A stretch of DNA of 64,000 nt from DATFDN01 sp963756495 (GCA_963756495.1 CAVWNS010000001.1:715969-779968), one strand, 5' to 3'. Positions 50,772 through 61,715 are shown, numbered from the stretch's first letter. Notes: generated from the sequence alone by a model not told the origin. Numbers and translations are program-made.

Positions 50772-51575
50772 ATGAACGCCCCTGACCGGTACCCGAGCGG
50801 GTTGTCGTTTAACAACCGGCTTCTCGCCGCCATCCCGAGAGACGAACTCGAGCAGCTTCGCCCTTTGTTGACCTATGTCACCCTGGTCAGCGGACAGGTG
50901 CTGCATGAGCAGGCGAACCGGATCGAGGACGTGTTCTTCGTGGAATACGGACTTGCCTCGCTCACGGCCGACACCCGTGACAACGGCCAGGTCGAGGTGG
51001 GCCTGACCGGCTGGGAGGGCATGGTCGGCGCCTCGGTCCTGTTGAATCCGGCCGCGACCGCCGTGCACCGCGCCTTCATGCAGATACCCGGCTCTGGCTA
51101 CCGTATGAACGCCACGGCCTTTCGGCGGGCGACCGAGCGGTTACCGGCCTTCCGCGACCGATGCTTGCGGTACGTGCAGTTGCTGCTGGTCCAGACCGCG
51201 CAATCGGCCGCCTGCAATGCGCGCCACGAAGTGCCGGAGCGGCTGGCCCGCTGGCTGCTGATGAGCCGCGACCGCGTGGACACCGATACCCTGCCGCTGA
51301 CGCAGGAGTTCCTGGGTCTGATGCTGGGGGTCCGTCGCGCGGGTGTCAGCGTGGCGGTCGGTACCCTGCAAGAGAGCGGCCTTGTCGATCAGGCTCGGGG
51401 CCGGATCATCGTGCGCGACCGGGCCGGCCTGGAGGCAGCCGCCTGCGAGTGCTACCACGTGATCCGGGATGCCCACGAGCAGATCCTGGGGTCGAAGCAG
51501 CTCGTGAGCGACACCGTACAAAAGACGATACTATCCAGCGCACAGCTTCGAAATATACCGTCCGCTTCATGCTGA
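50772..51575 (+). CDS. Crp/Fnr-family transcription regulator
   Basis: A 267-residue regulator with a cyclic-nucleotide-binding-like beta barrel (LVSGQVLHEQANRIEDVFFV, EYGLASLTADTRDNGQVEVG) and a C-terminal winged helix (LPLTQEFLGLMLGVRRAGVS as recognition region). No Fnr-type cysteine cluster is seen near the N-terminus, so an iron-sulfur sensor is unlikely; the effector is unknown. The ATG at 50772 is chosen on homology. The receiver gene follows after about 95 bases. Confidence 0.9.
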   Translation: MNAPDRYPSGLSFNNRLLAAIPRDELEQLRPLLTYVTLVSGQVLHEQANRIEDVFFVEYGLASLTADTRDNGQVEVGLTGWEGMVGASVLLNPAATAVHRAFMQIPGSGYRMNATAFRRATERLPAFRDRCLRYVQLLLVQTAQSAACNARHEVPERLARWLLMSRDRVDTDTLPLTQEFLGLMLGVRRAGVSVAVGTLQESGLVDQARGRIIVRDRAGLEAAACECYHVIRDAHEQILGSKQLVSDTVQKTILSSAQLRNIPSASC

Positions 51576-51671
51576 TTGTCATATGAGATGTGAAATTCTG
51601 CATTGACCACGGCCTTCGACCTGCTTTTCCTGAGCCAAACATCGTCTCCTGCTCAGAAAGGTGCGGATGCA

Positions 51672-52145
51672 ATGGGCCAAGCCGCGGATCGATGGTCGGG
51701 AACAAGCGAACTCTGTTCAAACCGGATTGGTGATTGGCCGGTCGATCGGGACGCCGTAGGCGTGCGCCTGCTTCTGGTCGAAGACGACGAGTTGGTGCGC
51801 GCGTGCCTGGTGGACATGCTGGACGATGCCGGATTTCGCGTTGTTTCCGTATCGAACGCCGCGGATGCCCTCGCGTTGGGTGATGGCACCGAGGAGCCGG
51901 ACGTTTTGGTGACGGATGTCTATCTCGGGCCTGGCATGAACGGCATGCGCCTTCTCGCCCTTGCCCGCGACCGGTGGCCCGGGATCGGTGCTGTCCTGAT
52001 CAGCGGCGACGGGTTGCTCGCCCACAAATTCACGGACCCGGCCGCCCGGTTCCTGCCGAAACCGTTTTGTGGAGCCGAGCTGGTGCGGGCGATCCGGGAT
52101 TCAGGGTCGATGCGCGCGGATCGGCGCACGCCCCTCCTTGGCTGA
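51672..52145 (+). CDS. Single-domain response regulator
   Basis: CheY-like receiver of about 157 residues with no output domain. The acidic pair VEDDELVRA, the phospho-acceptor region VLVTDVYLGPGMNGMRLLAL and the conserved Lys in RFLPKPF are seen. The start at ATG 51672 is preferred with AAAGG upstream; a TTG at 51603 would add 23 residues. With the upstream hybrid kinase it may form a phosphorelay (inference). Confidence 0.85.
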   Translation: MGQAADRWSGTSELCSNRIGDWPVDRDAVGVRLLLVEDDELVRACLVDMLDDAGFRVVSVSNAADALALGDGTEEPDVLVTDVYLGPGMNGMRLLALARDRWPGIGAVLISGDGLLAHKFTDPAARFLPKPFCGAELVRAIRDSGSMRADRRTPLLG

Positions 52146-52269
52146 GCGCAGTCACGACGGCGCATTGACCGCCTGAGGCTGGGTCAGGTACGCGAACGCG
52201 CTCCCGGCCTTCTCCTGATCCGCCGCGCACGCCATCTTGCGCTGCTCCCCCGCGCAATGGTGCTCCGGC

Positions 52270-53988
52270 ATGTCCCAGACGCCCCGGCTTCTCCTTGCAT
52301 TCGGTCGCGAGGCGGCGCCCTGGCTCGACTTCGACCCGACCCGCACGCGTCCGGCACACGGCGCGATCGCGGTGGCGACGGCGAACCCGCTCGCCTCCTG
52401 GGCGGCGATGCTGATGTTGCGCCAGGGCGGCGCCGCGATCGATGCGGGAATCGCCGCGCAGGCTGTGCTGACCGCCGTCGAGCCGAATGCCTCGGGTCTG
52501 GGTGGCGGCGCGTTGGTGCTGGCCAGCACCGGCGCGCCGTTCGGGGCGGTCGCCTTCGACGGGCTCTCCGCCGCCCCATCGCGCGTGCCCGCCCGACTGG
52601 TGCGCGACTTCGACGGGCGCGCGGTGCCGGCCGACCGCGCGGTGATCGGCGGGCGCACGGTCGGCGTGCCGGGCGCGCTGCGCGCGCTGGAGGCGGCGCA
52701 CGCCCGGCTGGGCCGGCTGCCCTGGGCCGCGCTGTTCCAGCCCGCGATCGGGCTGGCCGACGACGGATTCCCGCTCGCGCCCTATCTGCACCGCACCTTG
52801 CAGGAGGTCCCGACGGCGCGCGACAAGTCGATGGCGCGCGCGCTCTACTGCGATGCCGGGGGCTCGGCGTTGCCGGCCGGCACCCTGATCCGCAATCGCG
52901 CGCTTGCCCGCACGCTGCGCGACATCGCCGAGGGCGGGGCGGATGCGTTCTACCTGGGCCAAAGTGCTGCCGCCGTGTGCGCCGCCGTCGCCGCCGACTG
53001 GTTCCCCGGCACCCTGACCCGGGCGGATTTCGCGGCCTACCGTGCCGTCGAGTGCCCGCCCGTGCGCTTTGGCCTGGGGGGACTTGCGGTGGCGAGCGGA
53101 CCGTTGCCGGCGTTCGGCGGCATCGCCGCGGGGCAGATCGTCGGGATCGCCGCATGCGCCGGCGTCCCCCATCTCGGAGCCACGATGAGCGAGGGCGAAA
53201 TCCATGTGCTGGCCGAGGCGGGCCGCCTCGCCTATACCGACCGCGCCGTGTACGCCGCCGACCCGGCGTTCGCGCCGGCCGACATCGCGGGCCTGCTCGA
53301 TCGCGGCTATCTCGATGCCCGCGCAGGCGCGATCGAGCCGCGCGGACGCCGTGTGGAGGGGCTGGCGGCCGGCGCGATGGTCGAGGGCCCGGAGACGGCC
53401 AGCATGACCAGCCACATCGCGGCGGCTGACGCCTGGGGCGGGGTGGTATCGATCACCACCACCATCAACCAGAATTTCGGCGCCCGCATCGCGGTGGACG
53501 GGTTTTATCTGAACAATGCGCTGACCAACTTCGCCGCCAATCCCCGCCCGAACCGGCCCGGTGCGCGCAACGCGATGGCGCCGGGCAAGCGTCCGCGCAC
53601 CTCCATCGCACCCTGCATCGTCTTCGACGCGCACGGGCGCGTCCTCGCCGCGCTCGGCGCCGGCGGCGGCAACCGCATCCCCGGTGTGGTGGCCAATGCG
53701 CTGCTGCGCCTCGCCGGCGGCCTGCGCGATCCGCAGGCGATCCTCGCCGCGCCGCAGGCGCTCAACTGGAGCGGCGTCACCGAGATCGAGCCGCCGCTGG
53801 AGCCGCACGGCGCCGGCCTCGCCCGGCGCGGACACTGGGTGGTGTGCCGCCGCTTCGACACCGGCGCGCAGTGCCTGGTACACGACGGGGAGGCATGGCT
53901 GGCGGGCGGTGATCCGAGGCGGGACGGGGTGGGAATGGGTGCGCCCCTCGGGGGTCGGGCGACGACCACGCCCGGCACCCCTGGCTAG
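52270..53988 (+). CDS. Gamma-glutamyltransferase family protein
   Basis: Ntn-hydrolase of 572 residues without a signal peptide, so cytosolic, unlike the periplasmic Ggt of Escherichia coli. The N-terminal GAIAVATANPLASWAAMLML and GLGGGALVLA match the large subunit; the self-processing site and nucleophile Thr are in ETASMTSHIAAADAWGGVVS. Likely cleaves or transfers gamma-glutamyl groups of glutathione or related compounds. Frame intact. The start at ATG 52270 is chosen; no strong ribosome site. Confidence 0.9.
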   Translation: MSQTPRLLLAFGREAAPWLDFDPTRTRPAHGAIAVATANPLASWAAMLMLRQGGAAIDAGIAAQAVLTAVEPNASGLGGGALVLASTGAPFGAVAFDGLSAAPSRVPARLVRDFDGRAVPADRAVIGGRTVGVPGALRALEAAHARLGRLPWAALFQPAIGLADDGFPLAPYLHRTLQEVPTARDKSMARALYCDAGGSALPAGTLIRNRALARTLRDIAEGGADAFYLGQSAAAVCAAVAADWFPGTLTRADFAAYRAVECPPVRFGLGGLAVASGPLPAFGGIAAGQIVGIAACAGVPHLGATMSEGEIHVLAEAGRLAYTDRAVYAADPAFAPADIAGLLDRGYLDARAGAIEPRGRRVEGLAAGAMVEGPETASMTSHIAAADAWGGVVSITTTINQNFGARIAVDGFYLNNALTNFAANPRPNRPGARNAMAPGKRPRTSIAPCIVFDAHGRVLAALGAGGGNRIPGVVANALLRLAGGLRDPQAILAAPQALNWSGVTEIEPPLEPHGAGLARRGHWVVCRRFDTGAQCLVHDGEAWLAGGDPRRDGVGMGAPLGGRATTTPGTPG

Positions 53989-54019
53989 CCCCTCCCTCGG
54001 CGGGTCCCAGGGGGTTGTT
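53978..54019 (+). terminator. Rho-independent-like terminator after ggt
   Basis: CCCCTGG pairs with CCAGGGG around a 22-base loop and is followed by GTTGTTGT. It overlaps the gamma-glutamyltransferase stop codon and precedes the cupin gene. Confidence 0.5.
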
Positions 54020-54072
54020 GTCCTCGCGCGGACCGGGCCACATAGGCCTGGCAAGAATGGACCCGCACCGAC

Positions 54073-54576
54073 ATGCCGCACGATCATACGCCGGAGCATC
54101 CGCCCGGGACAGCAAGCCCTCCCACCGACTGGCGCGAAAACGGTGTCCGCGTCATCAAGGGAAGCCAGCTCGACACCAACACGGCTCAGACGCCAGGTAT
54201 GAACCGCGCGGCGGCGATCAATGCCGCCCGCGTCGGCGCCCAGAAGATTTGGGCCGGCACCGTCAGTATACACGCGGGCGCCAAGACCGGCGCGCATCAC
54301 CACGGCGAGCTGGAGAGCGTCATCTACATCCTTCGCGGGAAGGCGCGGATGCGGTGGGGTGAGCGTCTGGAGTTCGTCGCCGAGGCTGAGCCGGGAGACT
54401 TCATCTTCGTGCCGCCTTACGTCCCGCACCAGGAGATCAACGCCAGCACGGATGAAACGCTGGAGTGCGTGCTCGTGCGCAGCGACAACGAGGCGGTGGT
54501 GGTGAACCTCGACATCGATCCGGTGGAGAGGCCGGAAGCGGTCCTATGGATCGATCCGATCCACAAGGCTCCCTGA
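54073..54576 (+). CDS. Cupin-domain protein
   Basis: A 167-residue single-cupin protein. Cupin motif 1 is seen as TGAHHHGELESVIYILRGKA (two or three His and a Glu that could bind metal) and motif 2 as AEPGDFIFVPPYVPHQEINA. Such proteins may be isomerases, dioxygenases or binding proteins. It sits directly before an MFS transporter, a lyase and a hydratase, so a part in the same small-molecule pathway is likely (inference). Confidence 0.9.
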   Translation: MPHDHTPEHPPGTASPPTDWRENGVRVIKGSQLDTNTAQTPGMNRAAAINAARVGAQKIWAGTVSIHAGAKTGAHHHGELESVIYILRGKARMRWGERLEFVAEAEPGDFIFVPPYVPHQEINASTDETLECVLVRSDNEAVVVNLDIDPVERPEAVLWIDPIHKAP

Positions 54577-54626
54577 GTCCCACGAGGCTACCTCATCCAC
54601 AGGGCTCCCGGCAAAAGGGAACGTCC

Positions 54627-55955
54627 ATGTCGAACATCAGCGCGCGGCTGGATCGGCTGCCGATCACATCGTTTCACCGCATCGCTGTCGCCGCCCTGGC
54701 GTTCGCCTATTTCTTCGAGCTGGCAGACCTCAATACCTTCGCCTTCGCCGCGCCCGGGATCATGAGGGCCTGGCACATCCCGGTCGATTCCGTCGCGCTG
54801 ATCACCTCGGCCAGCTTCGGCGGCATGTTCATCGGCGCGGTCTTCGGGGGCCGCTTCGCCGATGCGTTCGGCCGCAAGCGCGGCTTCATGCTCGCCATCG
54901 CTGGTCTATGGGGTGTTTTCGCTGCTCAATGCGGTTTCGTGGAATGTCGCGACCCTGGCCGTGTTCCGCTTCCTCACCGGTGTCGGCCTGTCCGGCATGA
55001 CGGTGATCGCCAATACCTATGTCAGCGAGTTCTTTCCGGCCCATGTGCGTGGCAAGATACATGGGGCGCATCGTCACCATCGGGCTGATCGGCATTCCCG
55101 CCACCGCCTGGGTCGCCCGCTTGTCGTGCCGCTCGCACCCTGGGGCTGGCGGCTGGTGTTCATCTGGGGCGCGCTCGGCGTGTTCGCACTCGTGCTCGCG
55201 GCGCGCATGAAGGAATTCCCGCGTTGGCATCTGCGCCAGAACGATGCCGCCCGCGCCGAGGCGATCGTCGCCGAACTCGAATCCACCGCCGTCGCCGAGC
55301 ACGGCGCGCTCGCGCCGCCACGGCCGCGGTGCCGGCCGCGACCGCCACGCCCGGTTCGTTCGCGCTGCTGTTCGAGCCCCGCTACCGCGGCCGGACCACC
55401 ATGCTGCTGCTGGTCTGGATCTTCCAGACGCTCGGCTTCTACGGCTTCGTCGCCTGGGTGCCGACACTGCTGGTCCAGCACGGCTTCTCGGTCGTGCAGT
55501 CGCTGAGCTACACGAGCCTGATCACGATCTGCAATCCGCTCGGCTCGCTGGTCGCCTCCGATCTCGTCGAGCGGTTCGAGCGGAAATGGTTCATCGTCAT
55601 CGATGGCGTGCTGATCGCGATCTTCGGCGTGGCCTACGGCCTCTCGGCCGTGCCCGTCTTCATCGTCCTGTTCGGGGCCCTGGTGGTGATGACCATCCAG
55701 GGCATGGCGGTCGCCCTCTACACCTACACGCCCGAGCTTTATCCGACCGCCGTCCGCTCCTGCGGCATGGGCCTCAGCTACGGCGTCGGCCGCCTCGCCA
55801 ACGTCGCCGGCCCGTTCGTCGTCAGCACTGATTTCTCCGCCGCCGGGTATCTCAGCGTGTTCGTCTACATCGCCGCCTGCTGGCTGCTCGTGGCGGTGGT
55901 GGTCGGCCTGTTCGGCCCCACCACCACGGGCAGGTCGCTGGAGATGCTGGAATAG
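54627..55955 (+). pseudogene. MFS transporter, frameshifted
   Basis: Twelve-helix major facilitator, probably for an organic acid. The N-terminal half reads FFELADLNTFAFAAPGIMRA and FIGAVFGGRFADAFGRKRGF, the GRFADAFGRKR loop being the MFS signature between helices 2 and 3. Shifts near 54902, 55060, 55115 and 55318 move between frames; the C-terminal half is continuous (GFYGFVAWVPTLLVQHGFS to GPTTTGRSLEMLE). Joined length is about 440 residues. The ATG at 54627 follows AAAAGGGA. Confidence 0.88.
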
Positions 55956-55988
55956 GCCGCGTACCGCGACTGCTGGGAAGGAACCGAC

Positions 55989-57360
55989 ATGCATGCCACC
56001 GCGATCGACTTCCGCCGTCTTCCGCGACATCTTCAGCACCGAGGCGATGCGCCGCGTCTTCTCCGACGAGAGCCGCGTGCAGTACTACCTCGACATCGAG
56101 GCGGCGCTCGCCCGCGTGCAGGCGCGGCTCGGCATCATCTCCGCGGAGGCCGCCGACGAGATCGTGCCGCCATTGCGACGCCAGCCGAATTCGACTTGGC
56201 GAAGCTGAAGACGCAGACCGAACGCATCGGCTATCCGGTGCTGCCGGTGGTGCAGCAACTCGTCGCGCTGTGCGCGAACGGCCTCGGCGAATGGTGCCAC
56301 TGGGGCGCGACGACGCAGGACATCACCGACACCGCGACCGTCCTGCAGATCCGCGATGCGCTCGTGCTGGTCGAGGCGGATCTGCGCGCGATCGCCGGCT
56401 CGCTCGCCGAGCTCGCCCGCCGGATATCGCGACACGCCGATGGCCGGGCGCAGCAATCTCCAGCAGGCGGTGCCGATCACCTTCGGCTACAAATGCGCGG
56501 TGCTGCTGGCCGGCTTCCAGCGTCATCTGGAGCGGCTCGCAGCAGCTGCGCCCGCGCGTGCTGGTCGGCGAGTTCGGCGGCGCCGCCGGCACCCTCGCCT
56601 CGCTCGGCACCGACGGGCTGAAGGTGCAGGCGAGCGCTGATGGACGAGCTGGGCCTCGGCCAGCCGGAGATCGCCTGGCACACGATGCGCGACCGCATCG
56701 CCGAGGTCGGCTGCTTCCTCGGCCTCGTCACCGGCACGCTCGGCAAGATCTCGATGGACGTGAAGCTGATGATGCAGACCGAGGTCGAGGAGGTGTACGA
56801 GCCCTTCGCCGAGGGCCGCGGCTCGTCAGCAGCACCATGCCGCAGAAGCGCAATCCGATCTCGTCCAACTACATCCACGCCTGCACCGCGATGGTGCGGC
56901 AGAACGTCGCGGCGCTGCTCGATGCGATGGTGGAGGACCACGAGCGCTCCACCGGCCCGTGGGAGATCGAGTGGATCGCGCGTGCCCGAGATTTTCTGTC
57001 TCTCCGCCGGCGCGCTGGCCCAGACGCGGTTCCTGGTCGGCGGGCCTGCAGGTCGATCCGGCGCGGATGCGCGCGAACCTCGACCTGACGAGGGGGCTGG
57101 TCGTCTCGGAGGCGGTGATGATGGGCCTCGGACCCGCGCTCGGCCGCCAGCGCGCGCATGATCTGGTCTACGACATCTGCCGCGAGGTGATCGCCGGGCA
57201 AGCGGCAGCTTCCTCGATCTGCTGGCGGACGAACCCCGAGATCCGGCCGCACATGAGCCGCGACGCGCTGGCGCGGCTGCTCGATCCGGCGAATTACTGC
57301 GGCTTGGCGGGCGAGATGGTGGATCGCGTGCTCGGCATGTGCCCGGCGAGCGCGGTCTGA
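55989..57360 (+). pseudogene. Fumarase/aspartase-superfamily lyase (PcaB-like), frameshifted
   Basis: Lyase related to 3-carboxymuconate cycloisomerase and adenylosuccinate lyase, about 450 residues joined. Clear pieces are AVFRDIFSTEAMRRVFSDES, GEWCHWGATTQDITDTATVL, NLQQAVPITFGYKCAVLLAG, STMPQKRNPISSNYIHACTA (family signature) and GLVVSEAVMMGLGPALGRQR. Indels near 56013, 56175, 56425, 56540, 56635, 56822, 56983, 57047 and 57200 break the frame. The W-HWGATTQDI loop is as in PcaB-like lyases. Exact substrate not determinable; neighbours suggest catabolism of a dicarboxylic or aromatic-derived acid. Confidence 0.85.
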
Positions 57361-57382
57361 TGCGCCAATCGGAGGGATCGGC

Positions 57383-58248
57383 ATGCAACTCCAGATGGAT
57401 CACCTGAAAACGTGGATCGGACGCGGCGAAACCGTCGAGGATACGGTCACGCGCGGTGCCGATGGCGGCGCTGTCGGCAACACTTGACCGCGACGATCCG
57501 CGCCCGGTGCCCGGCGATGCGTTGCCGCCGTTATGGCATTGGCTGTATTTCCTGCCGCTGCACCGGCAATCGGAGATCGGGCCGGACGGGCACGCGAAGC
57601 GGGGCGGGTTCCTGCCGCCGGTGCCGCTGCCGCGGCGCATGTGGGCAGGCGGGCGCTTCCATTTCCATCAGCCGTTGCGCGTCGGGCGAGGCGATCAGCC
57701 GCACCTCGACGTCGCCGACGTGTCGCACAAGGCGGGACGCAGCGGATCGCTGGTGTTCGTGCTCGTCCGCCACGAGATCGCGGGCGAGCGAGCGGCCTGG
57801 CGCTGGTCGAGGAGCATGACATCGTCTATCGCGACGCGCCGCGACCCGGCGAGGTGGCCGCCGCGCCCGCGCGCCGCACCGCCGGAGGCCGCGTGGCGCC
57901 GCGATATCGTGCCCGGACGAGGTGTTGCTGTTCCGCTATTCCGCGCTGACCTTCAATGGCCACCGCATCCACTACGACCGCCGCTACGTCACCGAGGTCG
58001 AGGAACTATCCCGGGCCTGATCGTGCATGGCCCGCTGATCGCGACGCTGCTGGTGGATCTGCTGCGCCGGAACGTCACGTCGCCGCTGACGCGCTTCCGC
58101 TTCCGCGCGGTGCGCCCGCTGTTCGACATCGCACCCTTCGCGGTGTGCGGTGGCCCCGCGACCGCAGAGCGGCGCTGCCGCTGTCTGGGCCCAGGACACC
58201 GAAGGGTTCCTGGCCATGGAGGCCCATACCAGCTTCGACGCCGCCTGA
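57383..58248 (+). pseudogene. MaoC/FAS1-like acyl-CoA hydratase, frameshifted
   Basis: Resembles the two-hot-dog hydratases of the mesaconyl-C4-CoA/itaconyl-CoA hydratase and HTD2 type, about 285 residues joined. Seen are MQLQMDHLKTWIGRGETVED, LPPLWHWLYFLPLHRQSEIG, RMWAGGRFHFHQPLRVG, YSALTFNGHRIHYDRRYVTE with the hydratase His/Asp motif, and GPLIATLLVDLLRRNVTSPL. Breaks lie near 57463, 57690, 57790, 57885, 57920, 58005 and 58190. GGAGGG precedes the ATG at 57383. Last gene of the cluster; convergent with mfd. Confidence 0.85.
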
Positions 58249-58270
58249 ACCGGAAGGATGGGGCTCTCGT

Positions 58271-61200
58271 CTAAGCCGCCCTTGCCTGCCCGGCGATCCT
58301 CACCAGGCTGGCCAGTACAGTCGCGCGCCGTGCGGATGCGCGCGGCGACGTCCATTTCGCGCACGATCGCCAGCTTGTGGTCCGGGCGCAGCTTCACCAG
58401 CCCGCTCTTGCTGCCAAGCCAGCTCACCAAGCCCGCCGGGTTGCGGAACGCGTTGCCGCGGAAGGTCGCGACCATGCCTTTCGGTCCCGCCTCCAGCTTC
58501 TCGACTCCGGCCTCGCGGCAGGTGCGCTTGAGCGAGACGACAGCTAGCAGGTTGTCCACTTCGTCCGGCAGCTTGCCGAAGCGATCGACCAGCTCGGCCG
58601 CCATCGCCTCGGTCTCCTCGTCCGAGGCGAGGCCGCCGATGCGGCGATACAGGCCCAGGCGCACCGGCAGGTCCTTCACGTACGCCTCCGGGATCAGCAC
58701 CGGCAGGCCGAGCTGGATGTTCGGAGTCCAGTCGCGCCCGTCGGCATCGCGCCGCCCCTCGCCCGCGCGCAGGTCGGCAACGGCATCCTCCAGCATCTGC
58801 TGGTAGAGTTCGATGCCGACTTCGCGGATATGCCCGGACTGCTCGTCGCCCAGTAGATTGCCGGCGCCGCGCAGATCGAGGTCGTGCGAGGCGAGGGTGA
58901 AGCCGGCGCCGAGGCTGTCCAGGGTCTGCATCACCTCCAGCCGCTTCTGCGCCGCCGCCGACAGCCGGTGCGCCTGCGGCCAGGTCAGGTAGGCGTAGCC
59001 GCGCTGCTTGCCGCGCCCGACCCGCCCGCGCAGCTGATAGAGCTGGCCCAGGCCGAACATGTCGGCGCGATAGATCAGCAGCGTGTTGACCGCCGGCATG
59101 TCGAGCCCGCTCTCGACGATGTTGGTGGACAGCAGGATGTCGAACTTGCCGTCGCCGAACTCCGTCATCACGCGCTCAAGCTCGGTCGGCGCGAGCCGCC
59201 CATGCGCCTGCCCCGTGCGCGCCTCCGGCACGATCTCGGCCAGGCGTTCGCTCATGCGCGGCAAATCCTCGATGCGCGGGACGACGCAGAACACCTGCCC
59301 GCCGCGGAACCGCTCGCGCTGGATCGCCTCGCGCACCACCACCGAATCGAAGGGCATGATGAAGGTGCGGACCGCGAGCCGGTCCACCGGCGGGGTCGCG
59401 ATCACGCTCATCTCGCGCACCCCGGTCAGCGCGAGCTGCAAGGTGCGCGGGATCGGCGTCGCCGTCAGCGTCAGAACGTGGACGTCCGCCTTGAGCTGCT
59501 TCAGCCGCTCCTTGTGGGCGACGCCGAAATGCTGCTCCTCGTCGATCACCAGCAGGCCGAGATCGGCGAACTGGATGCCCTTGGCCAGCAGCGCGTGCGT
59601 GCCGACGACGATGTTCACGCTGCCGTCGGCAATCCCCTTGCGCACCTCCGCCGCCTCCTTGGCCGGCACCATGCGGCTGAGCTGGGCGATCCGCACCGGC
59701 AGCCCGGCGAAGCGGGCCGAGAAGGTCCGGTAGTGCTGGCGGGCGAGCAGGGTGGTCGGCACCACGACCGCGACCTGCGCGCCCGACATCGCGGTGATGA
59801 AGGCGGCCCGCAGCGCCACCTCGGTCTTGCCGAAGCCGACATCGCCGCAGATCAGGCGGTCCATCGGCTGGCCGGACGCGAGATCCTCCAGCACGTCGGC
59901 GATGGCGCGCGACTGGTCCTCGGTCTCGGCGAAGGGAAAGCGCGCGCAGAACTCGTCCCACGACCCCTCGGGCGGCGTGACCGACACGGCCTCGCGCACC
60001 TTGCGCGCGGCGGCGACCCGGATCAGCTCGGCCGCCATGTCGCGGATGCGGCTCTTCATGCGCGCCTTGCGCGTCTGCCAGCCGGCGCCCCCCAGCTTGT
60101 CGAGCGCGACACCCTGCGTCTCGGTGCCGAAGCGCGACAGCACCTCGATGTTCTCCACAGGAAGATAGAGCTTCTCGCTGCCGTCGTAGATCAGGCGCAG
60201 GCAATCATGCGGCGCGGCTCCGACGGTCAGCGTCTCCAGCCCGTCGTAGCGGCCGATGCCGTATTCCTGGTGCACGACCAGGTCGCCCTCGGCGATCTCG
60301 GTCGCCTCGGCGATGAACTGGTCGGCGCGCTTGCGCCGGCGTGGCGGGCGGCTGATGCGTTCGCCGAGCAGATCCTGTTCGCCCACCAGCGCCAGCCGCT
60401 CGCCGACGAAGCCGCGCTCCAGCCCCAGCACGACGAGCGAGACCGAGCCGGCGGGCTTGCGGCGCACCGCGGCCCAGCCCTCCTCCACCGCCACGTCCTT
60501 GATCCCGTGCTCGCGCAGCAGATTGGCCAGCCGCTCGCGCGAGCCACGGGTCCAGGCGGCGACCACGATGCGCCGTCCCTCGTCGGCCCAGCGGGCGGTG
60601 GCGGCGCGGAACTGGTCGAACACGGTGGCTCCCACCGTCCCGCCGGCCTGCACGTAGATCGGCCCGGGACGACCGCCGCCGTCGATGCCGGACGCGCCAT
60701 CCGGACGAGTGAACGGGGTGAAGCCGAGCAGTGGACCGCCGGCGAGCATCGTGTCCCAGCCAGCGCGGTTCAGATAGAGCCGGTCCGGAGGGAGCGGACG
60801 ATAGGGCACCTCGCCGTCCCGCGTCGGTCCCTTGCGGGCGGCGTAGTGGTCCGCGATCATCTCCAGCCGCGCGGCCAACGCCTCCTCCGCCTGATGGTCC
60901 AGGCTGACGGACGCACCCGGCAGGTAGTCGAGCAGCGTCTCCATGCCGTCGTGAAACAACGGTGCCCAGTGTTCCATGCCGGGGTGGCGGCGGCCCTCGG
61001 AGACCGAGAGATAGATCGGGTCCTGCGCCGCCGCCTGGCCGTACAGCTCGCGCCAAGCGGTGCGGAAGCGGGTGATCGCGGGCGCGTCCAGCGGCACCTC
61101 GGAGACCGGGCGCAGGGTCAGGCGCTGGCGGTTCTGGCCGCTGCGCTGGGTCGCGGGGTCGAATGATTTGATGGTCTCGATCGTGTCGCCGAACAGGTCG

Positions 61201-61715
61201 ATGCGGACCGGCTCGGCCTCGCCAGCAGGAAACACGTCGATGATGCCGCCCCGCAGGGCGTACTCGCCCGGCTCCATCACCGTGTTGGCGCGGCCGTAGC
61301 CGTTCGCCTCCAGGAAGCGGGCCAGTTCGTCCGGGTGCAGGTCGCCGTTGACGCGCAGAACGAGGCTCGCGCCACGGAATGCCGCGCGCGGCGGCACGCG
61401 CTGGACCAGCGCGTTGACGGTGGTCAGCACCACCCGCGGCTGCTGCGCCGGCTCCAGCAGGCGCCCGAGCGTGGCGATCCGCTCCGAGAGCAGGGCGGGA
61501 TTGGGGGAGACGCGGTCGTAGGGCAGGCAGTCCCAGGCCGGGAAGCGCAGCAGCTCGGCCTCGGGCATGACGAAGGCCAGCCCCTCCGCGATCCGCGCCA
61601 TGTGCGAGTCATCGCGCGCGACATGCAGGACGGGGCCGGCGAATTCGGCCCGGCGGCGGGCGAGCAGGAAGACGTCCCAGCCCTCCGGCGCGCCATAGAC
61701 GGGAGCGGCGGTCAT
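58271..61715 (-). CDS. mfd: Transcription-repair coupling factor Mfd
   Basis: ATP-dependent translocase that removes stalled RNA polymerase and recruits UvrA. About 1,147 residues are expected. UvrB-like N-terminal FPAWDCLPYDRVSPNPALLS, the polymerase-interacting domain DLVVHQEYGIGRYDGLETL, Walker A LICGDVGFGKTEVALRAAFI, DEEQHFGV, TATPIPRTL, STNIVESGLDMPAVNTLLIY and the RGRVGRG motif VI are all in frame. Near 58323 one extra base shifts the frame; the proper ending (TVLASLVRIAGQARAA) stops at 58271, but as read the frame runs on to 57984 across the hydratase gene. The start overlaps the sdhE stop. Confidence 0.97.

Noticed and set aside
52152..52271. 39-codon minus-strand frame (MPEHHCAGEQRKMACAADQE) overlapping the ggt start
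   Set aside because: Protein-like composition but overlaps the ggt start, has no known relative and no clear ribosome site; not enough support.
52030..54429. 799-codon open frame opposite ggt and cupin
   Set aside because: Spans two convincing plus-strand genes, and its composition is Arg/Gly-rich noise.
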